NCBI RefSeq assembly: GCF_013778505.1
Contig: NZ_JAAOWU010000004.1
Span: 310,001-374,000, forward strand
Direction of reading: 5' to 3'
DNA length: 64,000 nt
DNA from: Pseudomonas sivasensis
GTDB lineage: Bacteria > Pseudomonadota > Gammaproteobacteria > Pseudomonadales > Pseudomonadaceae
A model generated the notes under the pieces. That model was not told the origin of the DNA and did not search any database. It worked only from the letters and a program-made list of their open reading frames with translations. The translations under genes and the position numbers were made by a program. Positions 39,773-49,931 of the stretch are shown here, one piece after another. The first letter of the stretch is position 1, and each line of letters opens with the position of its first letter.

Positions 39773-40921
39773 TCAAAGCCCCATCTGTTTGCTGATGATT
39801 TCATTCATCACTTCACGAGTGCCGCCGCCGATCGACAGGATACGGTTGTCGCGATACAGCCTCTCCACCAGGCTGCCGCGCATATAGCCCTGGCCGCCGA
39901 GGATCTGCACGGCGTCATAAGTCACCCGATCGGCGGTATCGGTGGCCAGGTTCTTGGCCATGGATATCTCCTTGATCACACTCTTGCCAGCGGCCATCTT
40001 GGCGGCTTGGCGGTAGGTGAATTCCCTGGACACTTCCACAGCCGTCGCCATTTCCGCCAGGCGATGCTTGAGCACCTGGAATTTGCCAATGGGCTTGCCA
40101 AATGCTTCACGCTGCGCGGCCCATTTGAGGCTTTCCTCAAGCGCAAGCTGCGCGGTCATATTGGCCATCAACGCCAGCGCCAGCCGTTCACTCTGAAAGT
40201 TGCCCATGATGCAGGCAAACCCCATGTTCTCGGCGCCGATCAGGTTGCCTACGGGCACTTGGCAATCATCGAAGAACAACTCTGCCGTGTCCGACGCCCA
40301 CCAACCCATTTTCTTCAGGGGCTGGCCGACGGTGAAACCCGGGGTGTCTTTTTCGATGAGCAACAGGCTGATGCCGCCAAAGCCTGGCCCGCCGGTACGA
40401 ACAGCAACGGTGTAGAAATCGGCGCGGTTGCCGCTGGTGATAAAGGTCTTGCTGCCGCTGACCCGGTAAACGTCGCCATCACGCACGGCGCGGGTGCGCA
40501 GGCTGGCTACATCGGAGCCGCCGCTGGGTTCGGTGACGGCCAAGGCGATGATCTTCTCGCCCGAGAGCACTTGCGGGGCCACACGTTCGCGCACTTCGGG
40601 CCGCGCCCATTTGATGATGGGAGGCAAGCCGATATCCAGCGAGCCCAATCCCGCGACCACGCCGCCGGAGCCGCAGCGCATCAATTCCTCGCTGACGGCC
40701 ACCTTGGCGAACAGATCGCCCTCGTGACTGCCGCCCAAGGATTCGGGATAACCGATACCGAGGATCCCCGCCGCACCGGCCTTAAGGTACAACGCTCGGG
40801 GAAAGCTCTCCGCCTCCTCCCATTGCTCGATGCCCGGTAACAGCTCCCGCTCGACAAAACGGCGCACGCTGTCGCGGAGCAATTGGTGGCTGGGGTCGAA
40901 GTAGTCCTGATAGGCAGACAT
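39773..40921 (-). CDS. Acyl-CoA dehydrogenase
   Basis: This 382-residue flavoenzyme introduces a trans-2,3 double bond into an acyl-CoA. It has the family signatures ALAVTEPSGGSDVASLRTRA and the C-terminal QILGGQGYMRGSLVERLYRDNRI, with the catalytic Glu probably in the GGTREVMNEII region near the end, as in long-chain or isovaleryl-type members. GGAG is upstream of the ATG at 40921. Chain-length preference cannot be told. It stands alone, facing apt. Confidence 0.85.
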   Translation of the reverse strand: MSAYQDYFDPSHQLLRDSVRRFVERELLPGIEQWEEAESFPRALYLKAGAAGILGIGYPESLGGSHEGDLFAKVAVSEELMRCGSGGVVAGLGSLDIGLPPIIKWARPEVRERVAPQVLSGEKIIALAVTEPSGGSDVASLRTRAVRDGDVYRVSGSKTFITSGNRADFYTVAVRTGGPGFGGISLLLIEKDTPGFTVGQPLKKMGWWASDTAELFFDDCQVPVGNLIGAENMGFACIMGNFQSERLALALMANMTAQLALEESLKWAAQREAFGKPIGKFQVLKHRLAEMATAVEVSREFTYRQAAKMAAGKSVIKEISMAKNLATDTADRVTYDAVQILGGQGYMRGSLVERLYRDNRILSIGGGTREVMNEIISKQMGL

Positions 40922-41006
40922 CTGCAAGCTCCACGGAGAGGTGGAGCGAAATTACCAAGCGCTTGCTTGGTTAGCAACACAGATCTCAATCACACCGCAA
41001 AACCAT

Positions 41007-41094
41007 TGTGGGAGGGGCTTGCTCCCGATAGCAGTGTGTCAGCCAATAGATTCATGACTTATCCACTGCCATCGGGAGCAAGCCCCCTCCCACA
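41007..41094. repeat. REP pair upstream of the acyl-CoA dehydrogenase
   Basis: TGTGGGAGGGGCTTGCTCCC... (41007-41029) and its inverted partner (41071-41094) are almost perfect complements separated by 41 bases. Same class as 30434-30522 and 58063-58150. Confidence 0.85.
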
Positions 41095-41112
41095 TTTGGC
41101 TGGTGTTTATTG

Positions 41113-41715
41113 TTAGAGCGCGATCGGCTTGCGACCGGCGAACGAATGCGCCAGCGTGCCGCCATCCACCAGCTCCAACTCCCCACCCAACGGTACGCCA
41201 TGGGCGATACGCGAAGTGATCAGGCCTTTGTTGCTCAGCAGTTGGGCGATGTAATGGGCGGTGGCTTCACCTTCCACGGTCGGGTTGGTGGCCAGGATCA
41301 CCTCGGTAAAGGTGCCCTGCTCTTCGATACGTGCCACCAGTTGCGGAATGCCGATGGCCTCCGGACCCAGGCCGTCCAGCGGCGACAGGTGGCCCTTGAG
41401 CACGAAGTAACGCCCGCGATAACCGGTCTGCTCCACCGCGTAGACGTCCATCGGGCCTTCCACCACACACAGCAACGTGTCGTCGCGACGCGGATCGGCG
41501 CATTGCGGGCAAAGGTCTTCTTCGGTGAGGGTTCGGCACTGGCGGCAGTGGCCGACGCCCGTCATGGCCTGGCTCAGGGCCTGGGCCAACCGGGTGCCGC
41601 CGCTGCGATCACGCTCCAGCAGTTGCAGCGCCATGCGCTGGGCGGTTTTCTGGCCGACACCCGGCAACGTGCGCAGGGCGTCGATCAGTTGGCGAATCAG
41701 GGGGCTGAAGCTCAT
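41113..41715 (-). CDS. recR: Recombination protein RecR
   Basis: RecR works with RecF and RecO to load RecA at gaps. The 200-residue product has the N-terminal helix-hairpin-helix ([16 protein letters not shown]), a four-cysteine zinc site (Cys57, Cys60, Cys69, Cys72) and a Toprim domain with [12 protein letters not shown]. The ATG at 41715 gives the standard start MSFSPL. It is usually grouped with ybaB and dnaX, but here an unrelated reductase gene lies between recR and ybaB. Confidence 0.95.
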   Translation of the reverse strand: MSFSPLIRQLIDALRTLPGVGQKTAQRMALQLLERDRSGGTRLAQALSQAMTGVGHCRQCRTLTEEDLCPQCADPRRDDTLLCVVEGPMDVYAVEQTGYRGRYFVLKGHLSPLDGLGPEAIGIPQLVARIEEQGTFTEVILATNPTVEGEATAHYIAQLLSNKGLITSRIAHGVPLGGELELVDGGTLAHSFAGRKPIAL

Positions 41716-41781
41716 GGGGCAATGGTCCGACAAAACAACGAGACGCGGTTTATACCCGCGCCCCGGATTAGCGTCAAATCC

Positions 41782-42816
41782 TCAATCCTGCGCGACCCGC
41801 ACCACCAACTTGCCGAAGTTGCGCCCTTCAAGCAGGCCGATAAAGGCTTCGGGCGCCTGCTCCAAGCCATCGACCACGTCCTCGCGGAACTTGATCTTAC
41901 CGTCGCGGACCCAGGGCGCCATGGCACTGAGGAACTCTGGCTGACGATCACCGTAGTCATCAAACACGATAAAGCCCTGGATGCGCACCCGCTTGGTCAG
42001 CAACGTGCGTTGCAGCGCCGGCAAGCGATCAGGCCCGCTGGGGGCTTCGTGGGCGTTGTAGCCGGCAATCAGCCCGCACAAAGGAATGCGTGCCTTGGGG
42101 TTGAGCAAAGGCACCACGGCGTCGAACACCTTGCCACCGACGTTCTCGAAATAGATGTCCACGCCGTTGAAGCAAGCCTGGGCGAGTTGATCGGCGAAGT
42201 CTGCGCTCTTATGGTCGATACAGGCATCAAAGCCCAGTTCATCCACGACATAGCGGCACTTGTCCGCACCGCCTGCAATCCCGACCACGCGCAGGCCCTT
42301 GAGCTTGGCGACCTGGCCCACTACCGAACCGACTGCGCCGGAGGCAGCGGCGACCACCAGGGTTTCCCCAGCCTTGGGTTGACCAATGTCCATCAGGCCC
42401 ATGTAGGCGGTCATACCCGGCATCCCCAATACGCCCAACGCCATGGACGGACTGGCGAGACCTTTGGGCACCGGAATCAGGTTGCGGCCGTCGGAAATGC
42501 TGTGGCTCTGCCAACCGGTGGCGCCGACCACCAGATCACCCACTTCGAATTTAGGGTTACGGGATTGCTCGATACGGCTGACAGCACCGCCGGTCATCAC
42601 CTCATCGATTTCCACCGGGGCGGCGTAGGAAGGTGCGTCGCTCATGCGCCCGCGCATGTAGGGGTCAAGGGACAGGTAGAGGGTCTTGAGCAGCACTTGG
42701 CCGTCCGCCAACTCCGGCAAGCTCACGCGCTCCAGGCGAAAGTTTTCCGGAGTGGGCGCGCCTTGGGGCCGCGAGACCAGCACGATGCGTTGGTTCAGGG
42801 TCAGTTCTTGAGGCAT
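41782..42816 (-). CDS. NADP-dependent oxidoreductase (CurA/leukotriene B4 dehydrogenase type)
   Basis: This 344-residue medium-chain reductase without structural zinc resembles E. coli CurA and related NADPH-dependent 2-alkenal reductases. It shows RPQGAPTPENFRLE near the start, DPYMRGRM, and the nucleotide-binding AASGAVGSVVGQ. AAGGAG lies nine bases before the ATG at 42816. The gene sits between recR and ybaB on the same strand, splitting the common recR-ybaB-dnaX group. The natural substrate is unknown. Confidence 0.87.
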   Translation of the reverse strand: MPQELTLNQRIVLVSRPQGAPTPENFRLERVSLPELADGQVLLKTLYLSLDPYMRGRMSDAPSYAAPVEIDEVMTGGAVSRIEQSRNPKFEVGDLVVGATGWQSHSISDGRNLIPVPKGLASPSMALGVLGMPGMTAYMGLMDIGQPKAGETLVVAAASGAVGSVVGQVAKLKGLRVVGIAGGADKCRYVVDELGFDACIDHKSADFADQLAQACFNGVDIYFENVGGKVFDAVVPLLNPKARIPLCGLIAGYNAHEAPSGPDRLPALQRTLLTKRVRIQGFIVFDDYGDRQPEFLSAMAPWVRDGKIKFREDVVDGLEQAPEAFIGLLEGRNFGKLVVRVAQD

Positions 42817-42958
42817 CAGGGGCTCCTTATCGAATTCATCGGTATAGGTTGCAGACCATGGGTGCCGGGCCAGGGTTCGATCGGGATTCGATTGAATAGG
42901 CACAAACAAAAATGCCAGGCACTGGGCCTGGCATTGGAGTCTAGCTAACGCTGGAGAA

Positions 42959-43297
42959 TCAGAACGGCATCTTCATGCCCGGTGGCAGTTGCATGCCAGC
43001 GGTCACGCCGGACATTTTGTCCTGGCTATTGGCTTCGATCTTGCGCACGGCGTCGTTGACGGCCGCGGCGAACAGCGCTTCGAGCATTTCCAGGTCATCT
43101 TCACCCACGCCTGGCAGCACGCTTGGGTCGATGCTCACGCGCTTGATGTCGTGACGCCCAGTCATCACCACGCTGACCATATCGCCCCCGGCTTTACCGG
43201 TGACTTCGGCGTTGGCCAGTTCTTCCTGCATCTTGGCCATCTTTTCCTGCATCTGCTGCGCCTGCTTCATCAGGCCGGCCATGCCACCTTTCATCAT
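42959..43297 (-). CDS. ybaB: Nucleoid-associated protein YbaB/EbfC
   Basis: This 112-residue DNA-binding protein has the [20 protein letters not shown] helical segment and the C-terminal [12 protein letters not shown] of the family. The start at 43297 follows GAGGTGATT. YbaB proteins form dimers that coat DNA and are encoded with dnaX and recR. It lies 43 bases after dnaX and is likely co-transcribed. Confidence 0.92.
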   Translation of the reverse strand: MMKGGMAGLMKQAQQMQEKMAKMQEELANAEVTGKAGGDMVSVVMTGRHDIKRVSIDPSVLPGVGEDDLEMLEALFAAAVNDAVRKIEANSQDKMSGVTAGMQLPPGMKMPF

Positions 43298-43340
43298 GGG
43301 AATCACCTCAAAAGTACGTGGATCAATTAATAGCCCGGTG

Positions 43341-45392
43341 TCATGACGCTTGGGTCACCGGGGCTTCGACAGGTTCAATAGTATCGTGACGAACGACCGC
43401 ACCAAACTGTTGCATCATTTGCTGGATGAGCGGGTCTGCGTGGATCGAATCCTCAGCCTCGCGCTGACGGTTGATACGCCGGCGGGTCGCGGCCTGGGCC
43501 GGGGTTTCCTGCTCGGGCTTGATCAGCTCGATGGTGATGGTCAGCGTGCGCTCATGGTACTGGTTCAGGGCATCGTTGAGGCGCCGTTGCTGGGTCGCGT
43601 TGAACAGGGCGCTGTGGGCCGGGTCCAGGTGCAACAGCCAATGGTCGCCGTCGACGGAAATCAGGGTGCAGTTGGCGGCAATACTGCCGGTCATGCCGGA
43701 GATCGGCAGTTTCGGGAACAGTTCCAGCCATTGCAACGCCAGGCCGGTGGCCGGGGCTGCCGCGGGTTCTGCTTCGGGCTCGGGGGCCGGTTCGGCGGTG
43801 TGTTCGCTGGCCAAATCGTCCAGGTAACTGTAGGCCGAATCCATGTCCGGCTCGATGTAGTCTTCGTCCAGCGGCGGCTCGTCGTCGAGGTCGATGCCTG
43901 GGGTTGCGGCCTCAACCTGGGCGACTGTCGGCTCGGGAACCGGTGCTGAAACCCACTCAGGAGCGGCTGGCACCACGCTGTCCGGTGTCGGCGCAGGCAT
44001 AGGCGTCAGCTCAGGCTGCTCGCTGGCGGTTTCGAGCACGGGCTCAACATAGGGCTGCTGTTCGACTTCTTCGACCTCGGCTTCTACCGGGTCATTCCAA
44101 GGCAAGTCGACGACAGGCTCGGGCTCAACCACCGGCTCCGGCTCAACCACAGGTGCCACCACCACAGGGGCTGGCTCAGGCGCCGGCGCAACCGGGGCAG
44201 CAACCACTGGCGCAACCACCGCCGCGCCAGCCACTGGTTTGGCGGAATCAACTGTGGCCTGGCTGATCCCCACTGGCTTTAGCGGCTGTCTCGGCGCATC
44301 GGCCGAATCAGCTGGCCGGAACGCCAGCATGCGCAGCAGGACCATTTCAAAGCCCCCACGCGGGTCCGGCGCCAAAGGCAAGTCCCGACGACCGATCAGG
44401 CCCATCTGGTAGTAGAACTGCACATCTTCGGCCGGCAACGCCTGGGCCAGGGCCAACACGCGGTCGCGGTCGCCATGGCCGTTGTCGACACCTTCCGGCA
44501 AAGCCTGGGCGATAGCGACGCGGTGCAGGACGTTGAGGATTTCCGAGAGCACGCCATTCCAGTCCGGGCCTTGCTCCGAGAGGTGGCGCACGGCTTCGAG
44601 CAACGCCTTGGCATCACCTTCGATCAATGCATGCAGCACATCGAACACCTGGCCGTGGTCGAGGGTGCCGAGCATGGCGCGCACATCGGCGGCCATGACC
44701 TTGCCTTCACCGAAGGCGATGGCCTGGTCGGTAAGGCTCATGGCATCACGCATCGAACCATCGGCGGCACGGCCGAGCAGCCATAGCGCGTCGTCTTCGA
44801 ACGGTACGTTCTCGACACCCAACACGTGGGTCAAATGCTCGACCACGCGCTCGGGGGTCATGTTTTTCAGGGAGAACTGCAGGCACCGCGACAGGATCGT
44901 TGCAGGAAGTTTCTGCGGGTCGGTGGTGGCCAGGATGAATTTGACGTAGGGCGGCGGCTCTTCCAGGGTTTTCAACAGCGCGTTGAAGGAATGGCTGGAC
45001 AGCATGTGCACTTCGTCGATCAAGTAGACCTTGAAGCGACCGCGGCTAGGCGCGTACTGCACGTTGTCGAGCAACTCGCGGGTGTCTTCGACCTTGGTGC
45101 GGCTCGCGGCGTCGATCTCGATCAGGTCGACGAAACGCCCTTCGTCGATCTCGCGGCACACCGAGCAAGTGCCACAAGGCGTCGAAGTGATACCGGTTTC
45201 ACAGTTCAGGCATTTGGCAATGATGCGCGCGATGGTGGTCTTGCCCACGCCCCGGGTACCGGTGAACAGGTAGGCGTGGTGCAGCCGTTGGCTGTCCAAG
45301 GCATTGATCAGAGCCTTGAGCACATGGGTCTGGCCGACCATTTCGCGGAACGAGCGCGGACGCCATTTACGTGCAAGAACCTGATAACTCAT
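43341..45392 (-). CDS. dnaX: DNA polymerase III subunits gamma and tau
   Basis: DnaX is the clamp-loader motor and replisome organiser. The 683-residue product has Walker A GTRGVGKT (45-52), a zinc-binding cysteine cluster (Cys64, Cys73, Cys76, Cys79), Walker B DEVH (126-129) and the sensor region ILSRC. A Pro/Ala/Glu-rich linker of about 170 residues precedes the C-terminal tau domain. I chose the ATG at 45392, which gives the universal [12 protein letters not shown] start. I see no A6G slippery heptamer, so a short gamma form by frameshifting is not indicated. Confidence 0.95.
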   Translation of the reverse strand: MSYQVLARKWRPRSFREMVGQTHVLKALINALDSQRLHHAYLFTGTRGVGKTTIARIIAKCLNCETGITSTPCGTCSVCREIDEGRFVDLIEIDAASRTKVEDTRELLDNVQYAPSRGRFKVYLIDEVHMLSSHSFNALLKTLEEPPPYVKFILATTDPQKLPATILSRCLQFSLKNMTPERVVEHLTHVLGVENVPFEDDALWLLGRAADGSMRDAMSLTDQAIAFGEGKVMAADVRAMLGTLDHGQVFDVLHALIEGDAKALLEAVRHLSEQGPDWNGVLSEILNVLHRVAIAQALPEGVDNGHGDRDRVLALAQALPAEDVQFYYQMGLIGRRDLPLAPDPRGGFEMVLLRMLAFRPADSADAPRQPLKPVGISQATVDSAKPVAGAAVVAPVVAAPVAPAPEPAPVVVAPVVEPEPVVEPEPVVDLPWNDPVEAEVEEVEQQPYVEPVLETASEQPELTPMPAPTPDSVVPAAPEWVSAPVPEPTVAQVEAATPGIDLDDEPPLDEDYIEPDMDSAYSYLDDLASEHTAEPAPEPEAEPAAAPATGLALQWLELFPKLPISGMTGSIAANCTLISVDGDHWLLHLDPAHSALFNATQQRRLNDALNQYHERTLTITIELIKPEQETPAQAATRRRINRQREAEDSIHADPLIQQMMQQFGAVVRHDTIEPVEAPVTQAS

Positions 45393-45525
45393 CGAAAACC
45401 GTCGCAACTGGGAAGCGGAAGCCGGTAATGCTAGCGGAGCAAGGGGGAAATTGCATCCGGCACGCTCGCCTAATCTGACTAAGCTCTGCTGACTGGCCTC
45501 CAAAAGGCCTGAACCCGGAGAGTGT

Positions 45526-46287
45526 ATGCGCGTAGTCCTGGGCGCTTTATGGATGATGACCACGGCTAGCCTGGCGGCGCCTGCACCGCTGCGCTTCTCG
45601 GTTTCCGACAGTTGGGCGATGCCCATGGTGCAACTGGAGAACGGTCGGCCGACCCAGGGCATTTTGTATGACGTGATGCTGAGCCTGGCCACCCAGGTTG
45701 GCCATCCGGCGCAGTTCCACGTGCTGGCCCGGGCACGCATCTCTGCGGCCATGGGACACGGCGACATTGATGTGCGCTGTTATGTCACCCAGGCGTGGGT
45801 CGACAACCTGTCCGGCGACTACATCTGGAGCTTGCCTTTAATGGTGCAGCGCAATGTGCTGGTCAGTGCGCAAAACCAGCCGGTACAGGTGCTCAAGCTG
45901 GCACCTCAGCCGATCGGCACGGTGCTCAACTATCGCTATGCCGCCCTCGACCCGCTGTTTGCCAACGGCCAACTCACCCGCGACGACGCCCATAGCGAAG
46001 AGCTGGTGCTGCACAAACTGGTGGCGGGGCGATTCAACTATGCGGTGAGCAACGAATGGATCGTCGACCGTTTCAACCAGAAAATGCCGATCAGCCAGCG
46101 GCTGCACAAGGTCGCGTTGATTGACGAGCAAAACCTCGGTTGCATCGTGCGTAACGATCCCGACGTGCCGGCGCAAAAAATCCTGCGCACCTTGTTGCGG
46201 ATGAAAATGTCCGGCGAAATCGACGACATCATCAAGCTGTACACCGGCGAAAACCCGGCGCCCCTGCTCGCCCCTGACAAAAACTGA
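45526..46287 (+). CDS. Periplasmic solute-binding protein (family 3 type)
   Basis: This 253-residue protein has a likely signal peptide (MRVVLGALWMMTTASLAAPA) and the overall pattern of the bacterial extracellular solute-binding family 3, with YDVMLSLATQVGHPAQFHVL near residue 50. No transporter genes adjoin it, so it may be an orphan binding protein or sensor-like protein. GGAGAG precedes the ATG. It is divergent from dnaX. A hairpin without T-run (46303-46323) lies downstream. Confidence 0.72.
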   Translation: MRVVLGALWMMTTASLAAPAPLRFSVSDSWAMPMVQLENGRPTQGILYDVMLSLATQVGHPAQFHVLARARISAAMGHGDIDVRCYVTQAWVDNLSGDYIWSLPLMVQRNVLVSAQNQPVQVLKLAPQPIGTVLNYRYAALDPLFANGQLTRDDAHSEELVLHKLVAGRFNYAVSNEWIVDRFNQKMPISQRLHKVALIDEQNLGCIVRNDPDVPAQKILRTLLRMKMSGEIDDIIKLYTGENPAPLLAPDKN

Positions 46288-46404
46288 CAGCCGCTCCTTA
46301 TAGGCTCGGGCTCTGGTCGAGCCGCAGTCCAGCTTACAGCCGGCGGTGAAGTGGGCTTCTTGCTGCGGGACCGATGGGTAGAATGCGGCGCCATCGTTAT
46401 CCAG

Positions 46405-47337
46405 TCACCGCCGGCCCTGGACTTCGATGGCCACCGTTTGCGTGCGTTTTGTCTGAACGACTAACCGCCAGCGCCCTTCCAGACTGATCGCCGCCACGCT
46501 GGCCAGCACGATCACACCGCCCATCATCACCTGCAAGGCAATGTGTTCACCCAGCAACGTCGCGGCCATCACCATCGCCACCGGCGGGATCAGGTACATC
46601 GCCACCGACGCGCGACTGACCTCCACATGCTTCAACACATAACCCCAAGCCAGATACGCCAAGGCGCTGGGAAAAATACCGAGTACCAGCACCGCGACGT
46701 TCTCCGCCAACGGCGCCTGCACCACCGCAGCAGGCAGGCCCGGCAGGTTCACGCACAGCATCAGGGTGCCCGCCCACACCATGTAGCACGCCATAGTCAG
46801 CGGACTGTAGCGGTGGGCATAGTGTTTCTGCAGGGCGAAATACACACTCCACGACACCGCCGCCAGCAGGATCAACAAGCCACGCGGGTCGATCTCACCC
46901 AGCCCCTGATCCCCCCAGATCACCACCAGCACGCCGAGCAGCCCCAGCAATACGCAGCCCCAGCGCCAAGCGCTGACCCGCTCCTTCAGGCAGAAAAACG
47001 CGATCAGCACACTGAACAGCGGCGCCGACTGCGCCAGTACGCTGGACGCCGCTGCCGTGACCCATTGCTGCCCATAGTTGAGGCTGGTGTGGTGCAGGAA
47101 CACGCCGAAGAACCCCAGCACCAGCAACCACGGAAAGTCCCGCAAGCGCGGCCGACCGATGCCCATCACCAGTGCCACACCGCCCATGAACACCGACGCA
47201 ATCAAAAACCTTAACAACGCCAATTGTCCGGGGCTGTAGCTGTGCAGCCCCATGTGCACGCCAATCGGCGAATAGGCCCAACACAGGATGACGCTGGCGA
47301 TGACTAGCGTAAGCTTTGCGGGTGAAGGGTTATTCAT
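46405..47337 (-). CDS. DMT-family transporter (EamA)
   Basis: This 310-residue inner-membrane protein has ten hydrophobic segments in two EamA repeats (LRFLIASVFMGGVAL, FFGVFLHHTSLNYGQQW, then LAYLAWGYVLKHVEVSRASVA). Members export amino acids or other small metabolites; the substrate here is unknown. The ATG at 47337 gives the usual N-terminus. It is divergent from a LysR regulator 102 bases away, which probably controls it. Confidence 0.85.
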   Translation of the reverse strand: MNNPSPAKLTLVIASVILCWAYSPIGVHMGLHSYSPGQLALLRFLIASVFMGGVALVMGIGRPRLRDFPWLLVLGFFGVFLHHTSLNYGQQWVTAAASSVLAQSAPLFSVLIAFFCLKERVSAWRWGCVLLGLLGVLVVIWGDQGLGEIDPRGLLILLAAVSWSVYFALQKHYAHRYSPLTMACYMVWAGTLMLCVNLPGLPAAVVQAPLAENVAVLVLGIFPSALAYLAWGYVLKHVEVSRASVAMYLIPPVAMVMAATLLGEHIALQVMMGGVIVLASVAAISLEGRWRLVVQTKRTQTVAIEVQGRR

Positions 47338-47439
47338 CGACGGCGTCCAGAAACTGAGAAGGTGTGCCGTCAGTCTTGGCCGCCGTAAGGCGCAGGACAA
47401 TTAACCGTTTCTGACTTCTGCAATCACTGGAACTGAGCA

Positions 47440-48303
47440 ATGGAACTGGCCCAACTGAAAATGGTGCGAGCCGTGGCACAAACCGGCAGCGTGGCCCAAG
47501 CAGCCGTGCTGCTGCATTGCGTGCCGTCCAACATCACCACGCGCATCAAGCAGCTGGAAGGCGAGCTGGGCACACCACTGTTCATCCGCGCCGGGCGTGG
47601 GCTGGCGATCAGTGCCGCCGGTGAGATTTTCCTGGAGTACTGCGAGCGCATTCTGGCGCTGGTGGATGAGTCCAAACGCGCCGTGGACGCCAGCGCCATT
47701 CCCCGTGGCACTTTGCGTATCGGCGCGGTGGAATCCAGCGCCAGCGGACGTTTGCCGCCGCTGCTGGCGGAGTATCACCGGCGCTACCCGGATGTCAGCC
47801 TGGAACTGGTGACAGGCGCCTGGGGCCCGTTGCTCGACGACCTGCAACACCATCGCCTGGACGTGGCGCTCGTGGCCGCCGGCAACAAACGCTCCAAGCT
47901 CGAACACAGCGTGGTCTACAGCGAGCGCCTGGTGCTGATCGCCAGCGCATCCAGTGCACCCATCAATGGCGCCGAGGACCTCGCCGGCCGCACCTTGCTG
48001 GTCTGGCCGCCTGGCTGCCCGTATCGCGCAGCACTGGAAAACTGGGTCAAGCCGCACAACTTCAAACCGACCATTGCCAGCTATGCCAGTTGGGGCACGA
48101 TCATCGGTTGCGTCAGCGCCGGGATTGGCGTGGCATTGGCGCCGGAAGGCATCCTGGCGCGCTATGAGCAGGCCAATCAGCTGGCGTCTTATCGATTTGA
48201 AGAGCTGGCGGCCGTGGATAACCTGCTGTTCTGGCACAAGGACACCCAACGCCACCTGGCACGGGATGCATTCGCGGGGCTGTTGCGGGAGACTTTCGGC
48301 TAA
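47440..48303 (+). CDS. LysR-family transcriptional regulator
   Basis: This 287-residue regulator has an N-terminal winged helix (LKMVRAVAQTGSVAQAAVLL, then TRIKQLEGELGTPLFIRAGR) and a LysR substrate-binding domain from about residue 90. It is similar in layout to regulators next to DMT or multidrug exporters. Divergent placement suggests it regulates the EamA transporter and itself from the 102-base gap. Confidence 0.87.
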   Translation: MELAQLKMVRAVAQTGSVAQAAVLLHCVPSNITTRIKQLEGELGTPLFIRAGRGLAISAAGEIFLEYCERILALVDESKRAVDASAIPRGTLRIGAVESSASGRLPPLLAEYHRRYPDVSLELVTGAWGPLLDDLQHHRLDVALVAAGNKRSKLEHSVVYSERLVLIASASSAPINGAEDLAGRTLLVWPPGCPYRAALENWVKPHNFKPTIASYASWGTIIGCVSAGIGVALAPEGILARYEQANQLASYRFEELAAVDNLLFWHKDTQRHLARDAFAGLLRETFG

Positions 48304-48364
48304 CTCGCAACATGTTGTTTCGGTTATCCTCTTACGAAATTAATTCAAAATGTAAGGGACTACC

Positions 48365-49267
48365 ATGAATTACTTCCGCCTTTTGTTGGCGGCGGCCGCT
48401 CTGAGCCTGCCTACCGCACCTGCCGTTGCTGCTGCCTCGCCTGCCCCCGTTGAGGCCAGTGCCCCCGCCGAAACGGCCGAGCACTTTCTGGCGTCACTTA
48501 AGCAAAAGACCGGCACCGTCACGCTCCCAAGTGGCATTGCCACCCTCAAGCTCAACGACGAATTTTATTACCTCGACCCCGCCGACACTGAGCGCTTGCT
48601 CACCGATGGCTGGGGCAACCCGCCGGGCTTCAAGACCCTGGGCATGATCGTGCCTAAAGCCGTCAGCCCACTGTCGGAACGCGGCTGGGGCGTCATCGTC
48701 AGCTACAAGGCCGACGGGCATATTTCCGACGAAGATGCCGCAAAAATCGACTACTCCGACCTGCTCAAGCAAATGCAGGAAGAAGACGAAACAGATAACA
48801 AGGAACGCCAGAAACAAGGCTACGCCGGCCTGCATCTGGTGGGCTGGGCCGAGCCGCCGCGCTACGACGACACCACCCACAAGATGTACTGGGCCCGTGA
48901 ACTGAAGGCCGACGACGCCGACCAGAACACCCTCAACTACAGCATCCGCGTGCTGGGCCGTGAGGGCGTACTGGAACTCAATGCCGTCGCGGCGATGGCC
49001 GACCTGCCGACCATCAAGCAGGAACTGCCCAAGGTCCTGGCGTTTACCAACTTCACCGACGGCAACCTCTACACCGACTTCAACCCGAAAACCGACAAGC
49101 TCGCCACTTACGGCCTAGCCGCGTTGGTTGCCGGCGGGATTGCCGCCAAGGCCGGTTTATTCGCCAAGATCGGGATCTTCCTGCTGGCCGCGAAAAAGTT
49201 TCTGGTGGTAGGTGTCGTGGCGTTGTTCGCGGTGATCCGCAAGCTGTTCAACCGCAACAAGGCCTGA
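48365..49267 (+). CDS. DUF2167 membrane-anchored protein
   Basis: This 300-residue protein has a signal peptide (about 1-23), a large periplasmic region of the DUF2167 type (TVTLPSGIATLKL, GWGNPPGFKTLGMI, HLVGWAEPPRYD) and one or two C-terminal membrane segments (about 245-290) ending in basic residues. Function is not established for this family. AAGG precedes the ATG. A strong bidirectional terminator follows. Confidence 0.82.
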   Translation: MNYFRLLLAAAALSLPTAPAVAAASPAPVEASAPAETAEHFLASLKQKTGTVTLPSGIATLKLNDEFYYLDPADTERLLTDGWGNPPGFKTLGMIVPKAVSPLSERGWGVIVSYKADGHISDEDAAKIDYSDLLKQMQEEDETDNKERQKQGYAGLHLVGWAEPPRYDDTTHKMYWARELKADDADQNTLNYSIRVLGREGVLELNAVAAMADLPTIKQELPKVLAFTNFTDGNLYTDFNPKTDKLATYGLAALVAGGIAAKAGLFAKIGIFLLAAKKFLVVGVVALFAVIRKLFNRNKA

Positions 49268-49275
49268 CCGCCGCA

Positions 49276-49320
49276 CACAAAAACGCCGCAGCGTGCTGGA
49301 CACGTTGCGGCGTTTTTGTG
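49276..49320. terminator. Bidirectional rho-independent terminator
   Basis: CACAAAAACGCCGCA (49276-49290) and TGCGGCGTTTTTGTG (49306-49320) are perfect complements with T-runs on both strands. It serves the DUF2167 gene on the plus strand and the SH3-protein gene on the minus strand. Confidence 0.92.
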
Positions 49321-49333
49321 CGCGCGGTTCTGC

Positions 49334-49930
49334 TCAGTTTTTTGCAGTGGGCGCGGCCAGACGACTGTATTGATCCTGGGTGATCCAACCCTTAAACGAG
49401 CGATCCTCAGCATTGATGAACTCAACCTGAGCCCAGCCATCCTTGAACGCCAGCACCCCTACCACATCGTTCTTGACGATATACGGACGCTTGGCCGCCT
49501 TGGCGCCGGGGGTTTTCTGCAAGTAAGCCTTGTCGGCAGACACTGTGACCAGGCCGATCCACTTCTTACTGGCGGTCTGGGTCAGATCAAGGCCGGTGGC
49601 GATTTCCGGCATCAGTACGTTGATGCAGCCGGGATGCTGACGGCCTTCTTCCACGGTCAGGGTCACACCGTCGGACGACGGCGCCACGCTGCCAGGGTAG
49701 GCGTCGTCGAGCCAAGTGGTGAGCGCGTCGGGCTTACCTTGCAGGTAGAACGCACAGCTGCGCGTCACGCCCTCACCCATTGATTCCGTGTAAAAACCTT
49801 CGACCTGATGCTCCGGCGTCACTGCCAGCATCAGCCCTTCGTACTTGCCCGAATGCAGCGCGGCCGAACCAGCCATGGCAGGTGCCACGGCGCACAACGA
49901 CAACACACCTATCGCGAGTAAACGGATCAT
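49334..49930 (-). CDS. Periplasmic SH3-like protein, candidate muramidase immunity protein
   Basis: This 198-residue protein has a clear signal peptide (MIRLLAIGVLSLCAVAPAMAG) and a C-terminal SH3-like region (about 125-190: KAYLQKTPGAKA, VVGVLAFKDGWAQVEF, FKGWITQDQY). The N-terminal half contains two cysteines that may form a disulfide. It starts one base after the stop of the muramidase gene, so the two are translationally linked. A periplasmic partner next to a cell-wall hydrolase suggests an immunity protein that protects the producer. This is inference; an alternative is a wall-binding accessory factor. Confidence 0.65.
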   Translation of the reverse strand: MIRLLAIGVLSLCAVAPAMAGSAALHSGKYEGLMLAVTPEHQVEGFYTESMGEGVTRSCAFYLQGKPDALTTWLDDAYPGSVAPSSDGVTLTVEEGRQHPGCINVLMPEIATGLDLTQTASKKWIGLVTVSADKAYLQKTPGAKAAKRPYIVKNDVVGVLAFKDGWAQVEFINAEDRSFKGWITQDQYSRLAAPTAKN

Positions 49931-49931
49931 C

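Noticed and set aside
41110..42948. 612-codon plus-strand frame opposite recR and the reductase
   Set aside because: It spans two well supported genes on the other strand and shows no recognisable protein features.
43341..45392. Programmed frameshift site in dnaX
   Set aside because: No A6G-type slippery heptamer was found in the coding strand.
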